Source: Bacteroidota bacterium
GTDB lineage: Bacteria > Bacteroidota > Ignavibacteria > UBA10030 > SZUA-254
NCBI GenBank assembly: GCA_004322375.1
Contig: SCUC01000655.1
Coordinates: 1-5,399 of the forward strand
Reading direction: 5' to 3'
DNA length: 5,399 bases
Made by a program: the position numbers and the translations under genes. Position 1 is the first letter of the stretch; each line of letters opens with the position of its first letter. Shown here piece by piece: positions 1-5,399 of the stretch. The notes under the pieces were generated by a model. It was not told the origin of the DNA. It saw nothing but the letters and a program-made list of their open reading frames with translations, and made no database searches.

Positions 1-585
1 GAAGTGCCAATCAGCGGCACTCCCCCGGGCGCCTCACCGGATAAATATCCAAAAGGAATGAATCTTAGCTTTATGCCGATGGTGATGCCGCACGTTTCTG
101 TAGGCAACATGTACGGCACACGCGTAATGTTACGGTACTTTCCAACGACAAATATAGGAGATTTCGGAGATTTTGAGATGCTTGGTCTTGGCGCACAGCA
201 TAGCATCAGCAGGTATTTGCCTGAGCCTCTCCCCGTTGATCTGGCGGGAACAGTTGCATATCAAAGCTTGAAGCTCGGTTCGTTTTTTGAAGCGACATCC
301 TTTACACTGGGCGCCCAAGCATCGAAGAGCTTCCCGGTTGTAGATATCTATGCCGGATTAGCATACGAAACAGCAAGCATGACAATTGGGTACGATGCAA
401 CCTATACCGACCCCAACAATCCATCGCAGACGATTACAAAGCATTATGGCTTTGACGCTGACGGGGAGAATACATTCAGATTAACAGGCGGCGTGAGCTT
501 AAGCTTGTTCATTCTTAAAATACATGCAGATTATTCTCTTGCATCACAATCGGCAGCGACACTCGGCGTCGGCTTAGGCTGGTAA
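1..585 (+). CDS. Outer-membrane beta-barrel-like protein, DUF6588-type (5' end missing)
   Basis: This is the C-terminal 194 residues of a protein whose start lies left of the window. The frame is open from base 1, and the GTG at position 4 is probably an internal Val codon rather than a start. The visible part alternates short hydrophobic/aromatic strands with polar turns and has no cytoplasmic-type domain. It ends in Gly-Val-Gly-Leu-Gly-Trp, a terminal aromatic residue as is usual for outer-membrane barrels. The segment with GTRVMLRYFP (about residues 39-48), followed by GLGAQHSISRYLP and PVDLAG, resembles my memory of DUF6588 proteins from Bacteroidota and Ignavibacteria. Those have no established function. 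The family name is from recall and unchecked; the barrel character is the safer statement. The gene is followed by a repeat element and then by a + strand terminator hairpin at 813-853. No signal peptide can be judged because the N-terminus is absent. Confidence 0.72.
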   Translation, partial: EVPISGTPPGASPDKYPKGMNLSFMPMVMPHVSVGNMYGTRVMLRYFPTTNIGDFGDFEMLGLGAQHSISRYLPEPLPVDLAGTVAYQSLKLGSFFEATSFTLGAQASKSFPVVDIYAGLAYETASMTIGYDATYTDPNNPSQTITKHYGFDADGENTFRLTGGVSLSLFILKIHADYSLASQSAATLGVGLGW

Positions 586-611
586 AAAATTCTGTTGAAG
601 CCTTACGTTCA

Positions 612-761
612 AAGGAGCTGTCTCAAAAGCAGAGTTTTGTCATTCCCGCGAAAGCGGGAATCCAGACATTCGTTCAAAATTGGAGAATGCTGATTGGATA
701 CTCTACGAGCTGTAAGCCTGCCTTCGCAGGTATGACAATACAACTTTTAAGAGAGCCCCTT
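612..761. repeat. 150-bp imperfect palindromic element with nested hairpins (MITE/REP-like)
   Basis: The two ends are inverted copies. Bases 612-629 match the reverse complement of 744-761 at 15 of 18 positions, and 637-665 match the reverse complement of 710-738 at 22 of 29 positions. Each arm also holds its own small hairpin: an 8-bp stem with a GAAA loop at 642-661, and a 5-bp stem (CCTGC/GCAGG) with a CTTC loop at 717-730. The left hairpin fits the pattern ATTCCC-N8-GGGAAT, the same as the dRS3 repeats described in Neisseria. Similar GTCATTCCCGCG repeats are known between genes in many other bacteria. The outer end (GGAGCTGTCTCAAAAG) recalls the terminal repeats of some insertion sequences. 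No transposase is encoded, so this would be a non-autonomous element. No convincing target-site duplication is visible; AGGA occurs at 613-616 and 762-765, which could be chance. Confidence 0.75.
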
Positions 762-812
762 AGGAATGACTATAGGAAAAAATCAAATACGGAGCTTATA
801 GCAAGGTTGTTC

Positions 813-853
813 AAAGCCGTTTTGCTTGATAGCAAGGCGGCTTTATTTTTTCT
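813..853 (+). terminator. Rho-independent terminator, + strand orientation
   Basis: The outer stem AAAGCCG (813-819) pairs with CGGCTTT (838-844). An inner stem TTGCT (822-826) pairs with AGCAA (831-835) across a TGAT loop. The T-rich tract ATTTTTTCT follows on the + strand, so the signal ends + strand transcripts, presumably those of the beta-barrel gene. The T-tract and the stem's 3' arm overlap the last codons and TAA stop of the convergent - strand gene. Read on the - strand, the hairpin has only a short T run (CTTTG), so termination in that direction should be weaker. Confidence 0.7.
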
Positions 854-1316
854 CGTTATCTACTTCTCTTAATTTTCGATAGAGCTGTACTTGCTTGTCG
901 GTGAGAATGCGTTTGGTTTTAAGATGTGCGATGAGATGGATCGCGCGAAGTTTGCCGCGTAACCTGCCGATATCCTGCGCGTCCGACATGATATTTTTCT
1001 CGATGATAAGCCCTTCCCGAAAGCCCGCGTTAAGCTCTTCCTCAATCTTGATGATTCTTTTGCCGACTTCAATGGCGCTAGTTTTCATCTCGTCATAAAT
1101 TTTTTGAACTTTTTCTTTCTGAGTTTCTGAAAGTCCGATAGTTTTCGCCATCTCAAGAACGTGCATAGGTCCAGGGTAGCCGTTGTTCTCCGCATACTTA
1201 GCCTGTCCTGCGCCCTTCGCTCCGAGGAGAACATCTCTGTCGGAAGGTATCTGGGCAAATGAAATAGAAACAAGAGTTAATACGGCAAAAGCGCATAGTA
1301 CGGTTAATTTTTTCAT
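843..1316 (-). CDS. Secreted Spy/CpxP-like LTxxQ protein
   Basis: This 157-residue protein begins with a clear Sec signal peptide: MKK, a hydrophobic core to about residue 19, and probable cleavage after Ala21 (SFA|Q). The mature part is charged and mainly helical. It carries two LTxxQ-type motifs, LSETQ at 62-66 followed by KEKVQKIYDEMK, and LTDKQ at 138-142 followed by VQLYRKLRE. Such motifs mark the Spy/CpxP superfamily, which includes periplasmic chaperones, envelope-stress regulators and metal-resistance accessory proteins. The length fits that family. A chaperone or metal-sensing role is inference, since no His/Cys-rich metal site is seen and no sensor kinase or efflux gene is adjacent. 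The ATG start is supported by the signal peptide directly after it, although no good Shine-Dalgarno precedes it. The gene is divergent from the receiver/coiled-coil gene and converges on the 813-853 hairpin, which contains its stop codon. Confidence 0.8.
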   Translation of the reverse strand: MKKLTVLCAFAVLTLVSISFAQIPSDRDVLLGAKGAGQAKYAENNGYPGPMHVLEMAKTIGLSETQKEKVQKIYDEMKTSAIEVGKRIIKIEEELNAGFREGLIIEKNIMSDAQDIGRLRGKLRAIHLIAHLKTKRILTDKQVQLYRKLREVDNEKK

Positions 1317-1658
1317 GGTGTCTTTGTGAATATGGTGTGAGTGTAATAGATAAAGAAACTTGAGACATGTTTAGGCTGTTATAAAGGAAACTCAATGAAA
1401 AAATAACCCGACATTGCCGCATAGAGTTCCCATATCTGAACGAATTTGCCCATTTTTTATTATTATTTTGCGGACTTACGGCAGAATTTCACTATCGCCG
1501 GATGTATGATATTTAGTTTCATTCAGCGTTATTTTTTGTATATTATGGAAGCGACTAATGAGGTATCAATCACAGCCCGGAAGCGGGTAGAGGGTTGACA
1601 TTCACAGAATCAGTTTTTATATTAGTCAATCTAACCGAGAAATAATCAAAGAAATGTT
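1317..1658. other. Divergent intergenic region
   Basis: This 342-bp stretch lies between the start codons of two divergent genes. I find no credible small ORF, tRNA or structured RNA in it. It is AT-rich in the middle (about 1450-1550). The only strong signal is the promoter at 1595-1623 for the rightward gene. A tiny CCCG-GAAG-CGGG hairpin (1576-1587) sits just upstream of it and is too short to name. For the leftward gene I see only poor -10 candidates, such as TATAAC on the - strand at 1378-1383 without a matching -35. Confidence 0.6.
1595..1623 (+). promoter_or_regulatory. Sigma-70-type promoter of the coiled-coil/receiver gene
   Basis: A perfect -35 hexamer TTGACA (1595-1600) is followed, after exactly 17 bases, by the -10 hexamer TATATT (1618-1623), which has five of six consensus bases. 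Transcription would start near 1630, leaving a leader of about 30 bases before the ATG at 1659. No convincing operator is seen. The form is the general bacterial consensus, not the TTTG/TAnnTTTG type typical of Bacteroidia. Confidence 0.72.
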
Positions 1659-3725
1659 ATGGCATTAGGACAAAAACCCGAAAGTAAACCGATGGCCGGA
1701 AAGCCATTATCCGGCGCAGCCGATGAAAAGCGTCAGCTTGTCGGTTCCTACCTACGCAACGCAGATAAATTTATCAAAGAAGGCAAATTAGACGATGCGA
1801 AAGCAGAGCTTCAAAAAGTTCGAGATCTCGATCCGAATAATGCTTACGCGTTTGCGTTCTTAGAACGCATTCATGATCTGGAAAAGCAGAAGAAAGGTGA
1901 ACAGGCTCCGCAGCCGGCTCCAGCGGTTTCAGCTAAACCGTCGGAAGCGTTACCAAAACCCTCGGCCGTTGAACCTCCGAAAGCGGTTTCCATAGAAGCG
2001 TTAAAGGTGGAAATTGAAAAGAAATTAGAAGAAGAATATCGCGAAAGGTTTACCCGCGAAATCCAGAAAGCGGAACAAGGATTGTTGGAAGAGCTTGCGC
2101 GCGAGGAGGAAAAGCATGCGGAGGAACGGACCCAGCTGCTGGAGCAGCTTCAAAAAGAAAAAACGATCTTTCAATCGAAGCTAGAGACTCAATTTCAATC
2201 CAGGCTGCAAGAGGAGGTACAAAAAGCGCAGACCAAGTATCGCGAACAATTCGAGCGAGAAAAAGAAAAATCGGAAAAGGAAATCCGGAATCAGATAGAA
2301 ACCCATTACCAGCTTAGCCTGAAGGAATTGGAATCGGCGGTGGAGGACGAGCGAAAATCGCTTGCCAATAAAGAGAAGCAAACAATCGAGGCGATGAAAA
2401 AGCAGCTCGAAGCGGATTTTTCAAGGCGATTGACAACGGAGATAGAGAATGTCCGCAAGTCCTCGAAATCGCAGCAGGAGCAGATGCGGACAAGCGTTGA
2501 AGATAGTTTAAAAACGCAGTTCAAGAAGGATCTCGACGCTCAGGTTGCAAAGGAACGCGTAGATATTGAGAACAAGTTCCGTTCCATGCAAAAAGAGATT
2601 GAGCAATCGTTCAAAGAGAAGCACCAACAGGTGGTGAAGGAAAGCGAGCGTTTGCTTGATCAGCGTCTTAAAGAGATGCGTGAAAAAGAGCAAAAGAAAT
2701 TCGAGGAAAAACGCGTTGAAATCCAGAAAACGCTTGAACGCGAATACCAGCAGAAGCTGGAGAACCAGCTTGACGATGAACGAAAAAAATATGAAGTTGA
2801 AACCGGGAAGCTCATCGAGCGGGAGCGGAGTGAATTTGATAAAGAAAAGAAACAGCTACTTGAGCAAGAACATGCCAAGCTTGAGAAGTTTCGAACGCAA
2901 TTGAAATCGGAGAAAGAATCGGAGCTCTCGGAACGATTGGAGCAAATGCAGCTCGAGGTAACCCAATCGTATGAGCACCGGATGCAGTTGCTCGGATTTC
3001 AGGTTCCGAAAGCCCACGATGAAAAGATAAAGCTCTATCGCGAAAAAGTATGGGATGAATGGAAAGAGGGTCCGCTGACTCTGGAAAAAGCGCAGCGGCT
3101 GATGGAGCTACAGGAAATTTTAGGATTAGGATTTGATGACCACGCTGAAATTGAATCGGATGTGCGACTTCGTTTGTATGTCGATTCGGTTGAGCAGGGG
3201 ATTCGGGGCGGGAAACTGAAAGCGTACGATGTGCAGTCGCTGGATGGCTTGAAAAAGCGATATGATATTACAGGCGAGGAAGCCGCGAACCTTGAACCGC
3301 TTATCCTGCAGGTATTCCAGAAGGCTTCAACAAAAGCCACAATTTTTGTTGTTGATGACGACGAAAGCCTGCTGGCATTAATCAAAGAACGGTTAGAAGA
3401 GCTTGGATATAATGTTATTGCTATGTCAACGCTTGCCGAAGCGACTACGTTCATAGAATCGAACACTGTAGATTTGATTTTATCCGATATTCGTTTCCAG
3501 GGTGAAAAGATAGATGGTTTTACGTTCTTCAAACGTGTTCAACAACATGCGCACTTAAGGAAAATCCCCTTCATTTTCATGAGCGCGCTCGATGAAGGAT
3601 TATTTATTCGTACCGGTGTGCAGCTTGGCGTGGATGATTATTTGACGAAGCCGTTAGATATAGATTTGCTTGCTGCTGTCGTCGAAGGGAAGCTGAAAAA
3701 GTACAAGGCAATGATGGAAAGTTGA
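1659..3725 (+). CDS. TPR / long coiled-coil protein with C-terminal response-regulator receiver domain
   Basis: The protein has 688 residues and no signal peptide or membrane segment, so it is probably cytoplasmic. Residues about 27-77 form one TPR-like helix pair (Gly-Lys-Leu-Asp-Asp-Ala-Lys, then LDPNN). Residues about 82-112 are a Pro/Ala-rich linker. Residues about 113-445 are a nearly uninterrupted Glu/Lys/Gln-rich coiled coil. Residues about 453-555 are a helical segment with two similar halves (476-503 and 523-550). Residues about 560-688 are a receiver domain with the acidic pair Asp566/Asp567, phospho-acceptor Asp610 in DLILSD, Ser642 and Lys664 in LTKP, so it should be phosphorylatable. 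No DNA-binding or enzymatic output domain follows. Phosphorylation probably controls assembly or partner binding of the coiled coil, as proposed for coiled-coil receiver proteins such as FrzS, whose domain order is reversed. The gene has its own promoter and terminator and no adjacent kinase. The ATG at 1659 has a weak ribosome site; an ATG at 1654 is out of frame. Confidence 0.88.
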   Translation: MALGQKPESKPMAGKPLSGAADEKRQLVGSYLRNADKFIKEGKLDDAKAELQKVRDLDPNNAYAFAFLERIHDLEKQKKGEQAPQPAPAVSAKPSEALPKPSAVEPPKAVSIEALKVEIEKKLEEEYRERFTREIQKAEQGLLEELAREEEKHAEERTQLLEQLQKEKTIFQSKLETQFQSRLQEEVQKAQTKYREQFEREKEKSEKEIRNQIETHYQLSLKELESAVEDERKSLANKEKQTIEAMKKQLEADFSRRLTTEIENVRKSSKSQQEQMRTSVEDSLKTQFKKDLDAQVAKERVDIENKFRSMQKEIEQSFKEKHQQVVKESERLLDQRLKEMREKEQKKFEEKRVEIQKTLEREYQQKLENQLDDERKKYEVETGKLIERERSEFDKEKKQLLEQEHAKLEKFRTQLKSEKESELSERLEQMQLEVTQSYEHRMQLLGFQVPKAHDEKIKLYREKVWDEWKEGPLTLEKAQRLMELQEILGLGFDDHAEIESDVRLRLYVDSVEQGIRGGKLKAYDVQSLDGLKKRYDITGEEAANLEPLILQVFQKASTKATIFVVDDDESLLALIKERLEELGYNVIAMSTLAEATTFIESNTVDLILSDIRFQGEKIDGFTFFKRVQQHAHLRKIPFIFMSALDEGLFIRTGVQLGVDDYLTKPLDIDLLAAVVEGKLKKYKAMMES

Positions 3726-3755
3726 GAGGCAGAAAATATTAGCGTTCAAAAATGT

Positions 3756-3784
3756 AAAAAGCCGATTGAAGAATCGGCTTTTTT
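3756..3784. terminator. Bidirectional Rho-independent terminator
   Basis: A perfect 12-bp stem (3756-3767 pairing with 3772-3783) closes a GAAG loop. It has A5 on the left and T6 on the right, so both strands read a GC-rich stem followed by a T-run. It sits 30 bases after the stop of the receiver gene and 46 bases beyond the stop of the convergent methyltransferase gene, and can serve both. Confidence 0.92.
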
Positions 3785-3830
3785 GTTTATGAAAGATTAG
3801 AGTTGAATATCAGGATTCACTCTGTTGAGA

Positions 3831-4835
3831 TTAACTCACGGGAAGAGAATCCGTAAGAGGAGCTGGTTGATATGAATCATATTTAGGCTCCGGTTTTTGA
3901 TATTTTACTGCAACGCCGTCAAGCGGTTTTCGTTTGCGGACGATTTCATACATCACAAGCGCTCCGGCTACGGAAGCGTTTAATGAAGGCACCTTCCCGT
4001 ACACCGGTATTTTAACCACAAAATCACACTTATCCTTAGTTAATTTTCTCATCCCCGAACCTTCGTTTCCAATGACGAGGGCGATCGGGACGGTGAAATC
4101 AACCTGTGTGTAGAGTTTCGGCACTCCAACGTCCGTACCGACAATCCAGACACCCTGTTTCTTCAATTCGTCAATAGTCTGCGCGAGGTTTGTCACTTTT
4201 GCAATAAGGAGATGCTCTGTCGCTCCGGCTGAGGCTTTCACGACTGTTTGATTGACATACGCGGCATTGTGCTTAGGTATAATAACACCATGCGCTCCAA
4301 CACACTCCGCCGTGCGGATAATTGCACCTAAGTTCTGCGGGTCTTGAATTTCATCAAGGATAATGATCAACGGCACTTCATTTCTGCTTTTTGCTACTTT
4401 CAATATATCCGTGAAGTCCACATATCGTTTGCTGCCGACGATGGCGACAACCCCTTGCGTGGTTGTATCGCTGACGAGATCGCGAAATTTTTGCTTCCCG
4501 ACTTCAACGCATGGAACGTGATTTTGCTTTGCCATCTTTTTAATGCGTTCAATGACCATCCCTTTCACGCCATAGAGAATGACAACTTTTTCTATAAGCG
4601 TTCCCGCTTTCAGCGCCTCGATAACGGGTTGTCTTCCTGCAATCATTTGAACGGTTGGTTTCCTGTCAAGCACTGCGCGGGGTAACGGTTCGCGCTGCCT
4701 GAAAATCGGGGGTGGAGTTTCCGATTCATCATCTTCGTCAAGATACTCCTCGTCCTGTACTTCTTCTTCGAGTTCTTCTTCTTCCGTTATTTGATCGAGA
4801 GGCTCATCTGTATATTCTTCTTGTTCTTCTGACAT
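3831..4835 (-). CDS. rlmB: RlmB/TrmH-family 2'-O-ribose rRNA methyltransferase with acidic N-terminal extension
   Basis: This SPOUT-class enzyme uses S-adenosylmethionine to methylate a ribose 2'-OH. By family it most likely acts on the 23S rRNA guanosine known as G2251 in E. coli. The substrate-binding domain is at about residues 64-135 (IAGRQPVIEAL to TTTQGVVAIV). The knotted catalytic domain is at about 155-303. All three SPOUT motifs are intact: DPQNLGAIIRTAE (165-177, with Asn168 and catalytic-type Arg174), VIGNEGSGMR (254-263) and VPSLNASVAGALVMYE (282-297). At 334 residues it is longer than usual (about 245). The excess is a tail after about 305 and an N-terminal stretch in which 23 of the first 40 residues are Asp or Glu and none are basic. 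Met64 would give a conventional-length protein, but the ATG at 4835 is used here because the frame upstream is open and strongly codon-like. The exact target nucleotide, and so rlmB versus another TrmH member, is inferred. Confidence 0.9.
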   Translation of the reverse strand: MSEEQEEYTDEPLDQITEEEELEEEVQDEEYLDEDDESETPPPIFRQREPLPRAVLDRKPTVQMIAGRQPVIEALKAGTLIEKVVILYGVKGMVIERIKKMAKQNHVPCVEVGKQKFRDLVSDTTTQGVVAIVGSKRYVDFTDILKVAKSRNEVPLIIILDEIQDPQNLGAIIRTAECVGAHGVIIPKHNAAYVNQTVVKASAGATEHLLIAKVTNLAQTIDELKKQGVWIVGTDVGVPKLYTQVDFTVPIALVIGNEGSGMRKLTKDKCDFVVKIPVYGKVPSLNASVAGALVMYEIVRKRKPLDGVAVKYQKPEPKYDSYQPAPLTDSLPVS

Positions 4836-4878
4836 GATACTACACTCTTAATAGTTGATTGGTTAATAAATAGAAACG

Positions 4879-5058
4879 TTATGATACATTCTTTTTTTCA
4901 ATAATTCGACCGGCATAGAACACTGCAATCCCGGCTAAGAGCAGGTACAGCTCGCCCCACATATCGCCATAGATTCCCTGCACCAAGCCTAACATCACTG
5001 CAGCGATTCCTATTGCTTCGAGGAGCTTACCTATGCTATACCATTTTTTCATTTTCAT
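4879..5058 (-). CDS. Small two-helix membrane protein (59 aa)
   Basis: Translation from the ATG at 5058 gives 59 residues starting MKMKKWYSIGKLLEAIGIAA. There are two hydrophobic helices at about residues 8-29 and 36-51, joined by the short turn GDMWGE. A basic N-terminus and a C-terminal RIIEKKNVS tail suggest both ends lie in the cytoplasm. Its ATG overlaps the TGA of the glutaredoxin-like gene by four bases (ATGA), and a good Shine-Dalgarno GGAG (complement of 5067-5070) lies 8 bases upstream, which supports real translation. I do not recognise a named family. It may be a membrane partner of its neighbours, but no function can be read from the sequence. It ends 43 bases before the methyltransferase start. 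Confidence 0.8.
   Translation of the reverse strand: MKMKKWYSIGKLLEAIGIAAVMLGLVQGIYGDMWGELYLLLAGIAVFYAGRIIEKKNVS
4881..4909 (-). promoter_or_regulatory. Possible weak promoter before the methyltransferase gene
   Basis: On the - strand, TCGAAT (complement of 4904-4909) is followed after 17 bases by TATCAT (complement of 4881-4886), a good -10 with a poor -35. It overlaps the 3' end of the small membrane gene and would allow the methyltransferase to be transcribed apart from the upstream cluster. This is pattern matching in AT-rich DNA and is weak evidence. Confidence 0.25.
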
Positions 5059-5309
5059 GATGCGCTCTCCGACTCGCTCTGCAAACGCAACAGAAAATCT
5101 TTTTCATTCACGCGGTATTGAAATGCGAATTTGTTGTTGATGTGAATGACGGGAATTCGCTCTTTGTATTGCTCGTAATAGGCATCTCCTTCCCGGATTA
5201 AAATTTCGCGTAATTCAAAGGGATGAGATTGCTGAACTTTTTTAATAGCTTCTTTCGCGACACCGCAGAGATGACACTCTTCCTTAGAAAAAATCTCAAC
5301 GATTATCAT
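5055..5309 (-). CDS. Glutaredoxin-like thiol-redox protein (DUF836-type)
   Basis: This 84-residue thioredoxin-fold protein starts with the strand MIIVEIFS followed by the redox motif Cys12-His-Leu-Cys15 at the head of helix 1. The cis-proline is Pro53 in RIPVIHIN, and after it comes the strand NKFAFQYRV and a C-terminal helix (NEKDFLLRLQ). This is the layout of the short glutaredoxin-family proteins sometimes labelled DUF836. They are assumed to reduce or form disulfides, but their partners are mostly unknown. The dithiol CxxC means a reversible disulfide is possible. No glutathione-specific motif is certain, and the C-terminal Ser/Glu repeat (SESESAS) looks unstructured. Its ATG overlaps the TGA of the upstream membrane gene, and its own TGA overlaps the ATG of the 59-residue gene, placing it inside a tightly coupled operon. 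The start is set by the N-terminal strand; no good Shine-Dalgarno is seen. Confidence 0.85.
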   Translation of the reverse strand: MIIVEIFSKEECHLCGVAKEAIKKVQQSHPFELREILIREGDAYYEQYKERIPVIHINNKFAFQYRVNEKDFLLRLQSESESAS

Positions 5310-5399
5310 TCTGTGGTCTCATGAGCTTGATGAAGTCGTTGTTGCTTCTTCACGATAACGAGTCCGATTGCGCCGGCAAGAATCATAACAATAGAAAAA
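5306..5399 (-). CDS. C-terminus of a membrane protein (5' end beyond window)
   Basis: The last 30 codons of a - strand gene enter from the right edge and end at TGA (complement of 5306-5308). The residues are FSIVMILAGAIGLVIV, a membrane helix, then a short charged tail KKQQRLHQAHETTE that should lie in the cytoplasm by the positive-inside rule. The stop overlaps the ATG of the glutaredoxin-like gene in the sequence ATGA. Both the good coding character and this overlap support a real gene. The visible part is too short to name: it could be the last helix of a transporter or of a small single-helix protein. Confidence 0.65.
   Translation of the reverse strand, partial: FSIVMILAGAIGLVIVKKQQRLHQAHETTE

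Noticed and set aside
687..872. 61-codon open frame on the + strand
   Set aside because: It begins inside the palindromic repeat, crosses the terminator hairpin and has no protein-like features, so it is a chance frame.
1576..1587. CCCG-GAAG-CGGG mini-hairpin upstream of the promoter
   Set aside because: A 4-bp stem is expected by chance and there is no second copy suggesting an operator.
1317..1658. Possible small RNA or riboswitch in the divergent region
   Set aside because: No conserved riboswitch-like stems or terminator-like hairpin are visible, and the leader from the recognised promoter is only about 30 bases.
2033..2990. Repetitive look of the Glu/Lys-rich coding DNA
   Set aside because: The similarity comes from coiled-coil amino-acid composition (GAA, AAA, CAG codons). 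I found no regular tandem DNA repeat unit.
3035..3532. 165-codon open frame on the - strand
   Set aside because: It lies wholly antisense to the helical and receiver part of the 688-residue protein, whose domain motifs are certain. The translation is Ser/Arg-rich low-complexity with no recognisable domain.
4344..4685. 113-codon open frame on the + strand
   Set aside because: It is antisense to the conserved substrate-binding and first catalytic parts of the methyltransferase, and has no upstream promoter or ribosome site.
1..5399. CRISPR array, toxin-antitoxin pair, phage or other defence system
   Set aside because: No spaced direct repeats, no nuclease, integrase or toxin-like genes; the gene content is ordinary envelope, signalling, redox and rRNA-modification functions.

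Overview
The window looks like chromosomal DNA from a Gram-negative, didermic bacterium of moderate GC content. The best guess is the Bacteroidota/Ignavibacteriota/Chlorobiota neighbourhood. This rests on the outer-membrane beta-barrel protein at the left end, which resembles the DUF6588 family, on the signal-peptide-bearing Spy/CpxP-like periplasmic protein, and on the usually weak Shine-Dalgarno sequences. Against a typical member of Bacteroidia, the one clear promoter is a classical TTGACA-17-TATATT sigma-70 type. The taxonomic call is inference only.

Layout, left to right. (1) Positions 1-585 hold the 3' part of a + strand beta-barrel gene. (2) Positions 612-761 form an imperfect ~150-bp palindromic element with nested hairpins (MITE- or REP-like). 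It lies between that gene and a terminator hairpin at 813-853. (3) A - strand gene (843-1316) encodes a small secreted LTxxQ (Spy/CpxP-like) protein and converges on that hairpin. (4) A 342-bp divergent intergenic region carries a strong promoter (1595-1623). (5) That promoter drives a large + strand gene (1659-3725) for a 688-residue protein made of a TPR-like segment, a Pro/Ala-rich linker, a coiled coil of about 330 residues, a duplicated helical segment and a C-terminal receiver domain with all phosphorylation residues. (6) A perfect 12-bp bidirectional terminator (3756-3784) separates it from a - strand gene cluster. (7) The cluster, read from the right edge, holds the C-terminus of a membrane protein, a glutaredoxin-like protein, a 59-residue two-helix membrane protein and an RlmB/TrmH-family 2'-O-ribose rRNA methyltransferase with a very acidic N-terminal extension.

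The first three genes of the - strand cluster are joined by 4-base ATGA stop/start overlaps, so they are probably translated in a coupled way. The methyltransferase follows 43 bases later and may share the transcript or use its own weak promoter. The receiver/coiled-coil protein stands alone as a monocistronic unit. Its kinase and its output are not visible here.

The most interesting items are the receiver-tipped coiled-coil protein with its internal helical duplication, the palindromic element between a gene and its probable terminator, and the short membrane gene coupled to the glutaredoxin. I see no CRISPR array, tRNA, rRNA, transposase gene or defence system.
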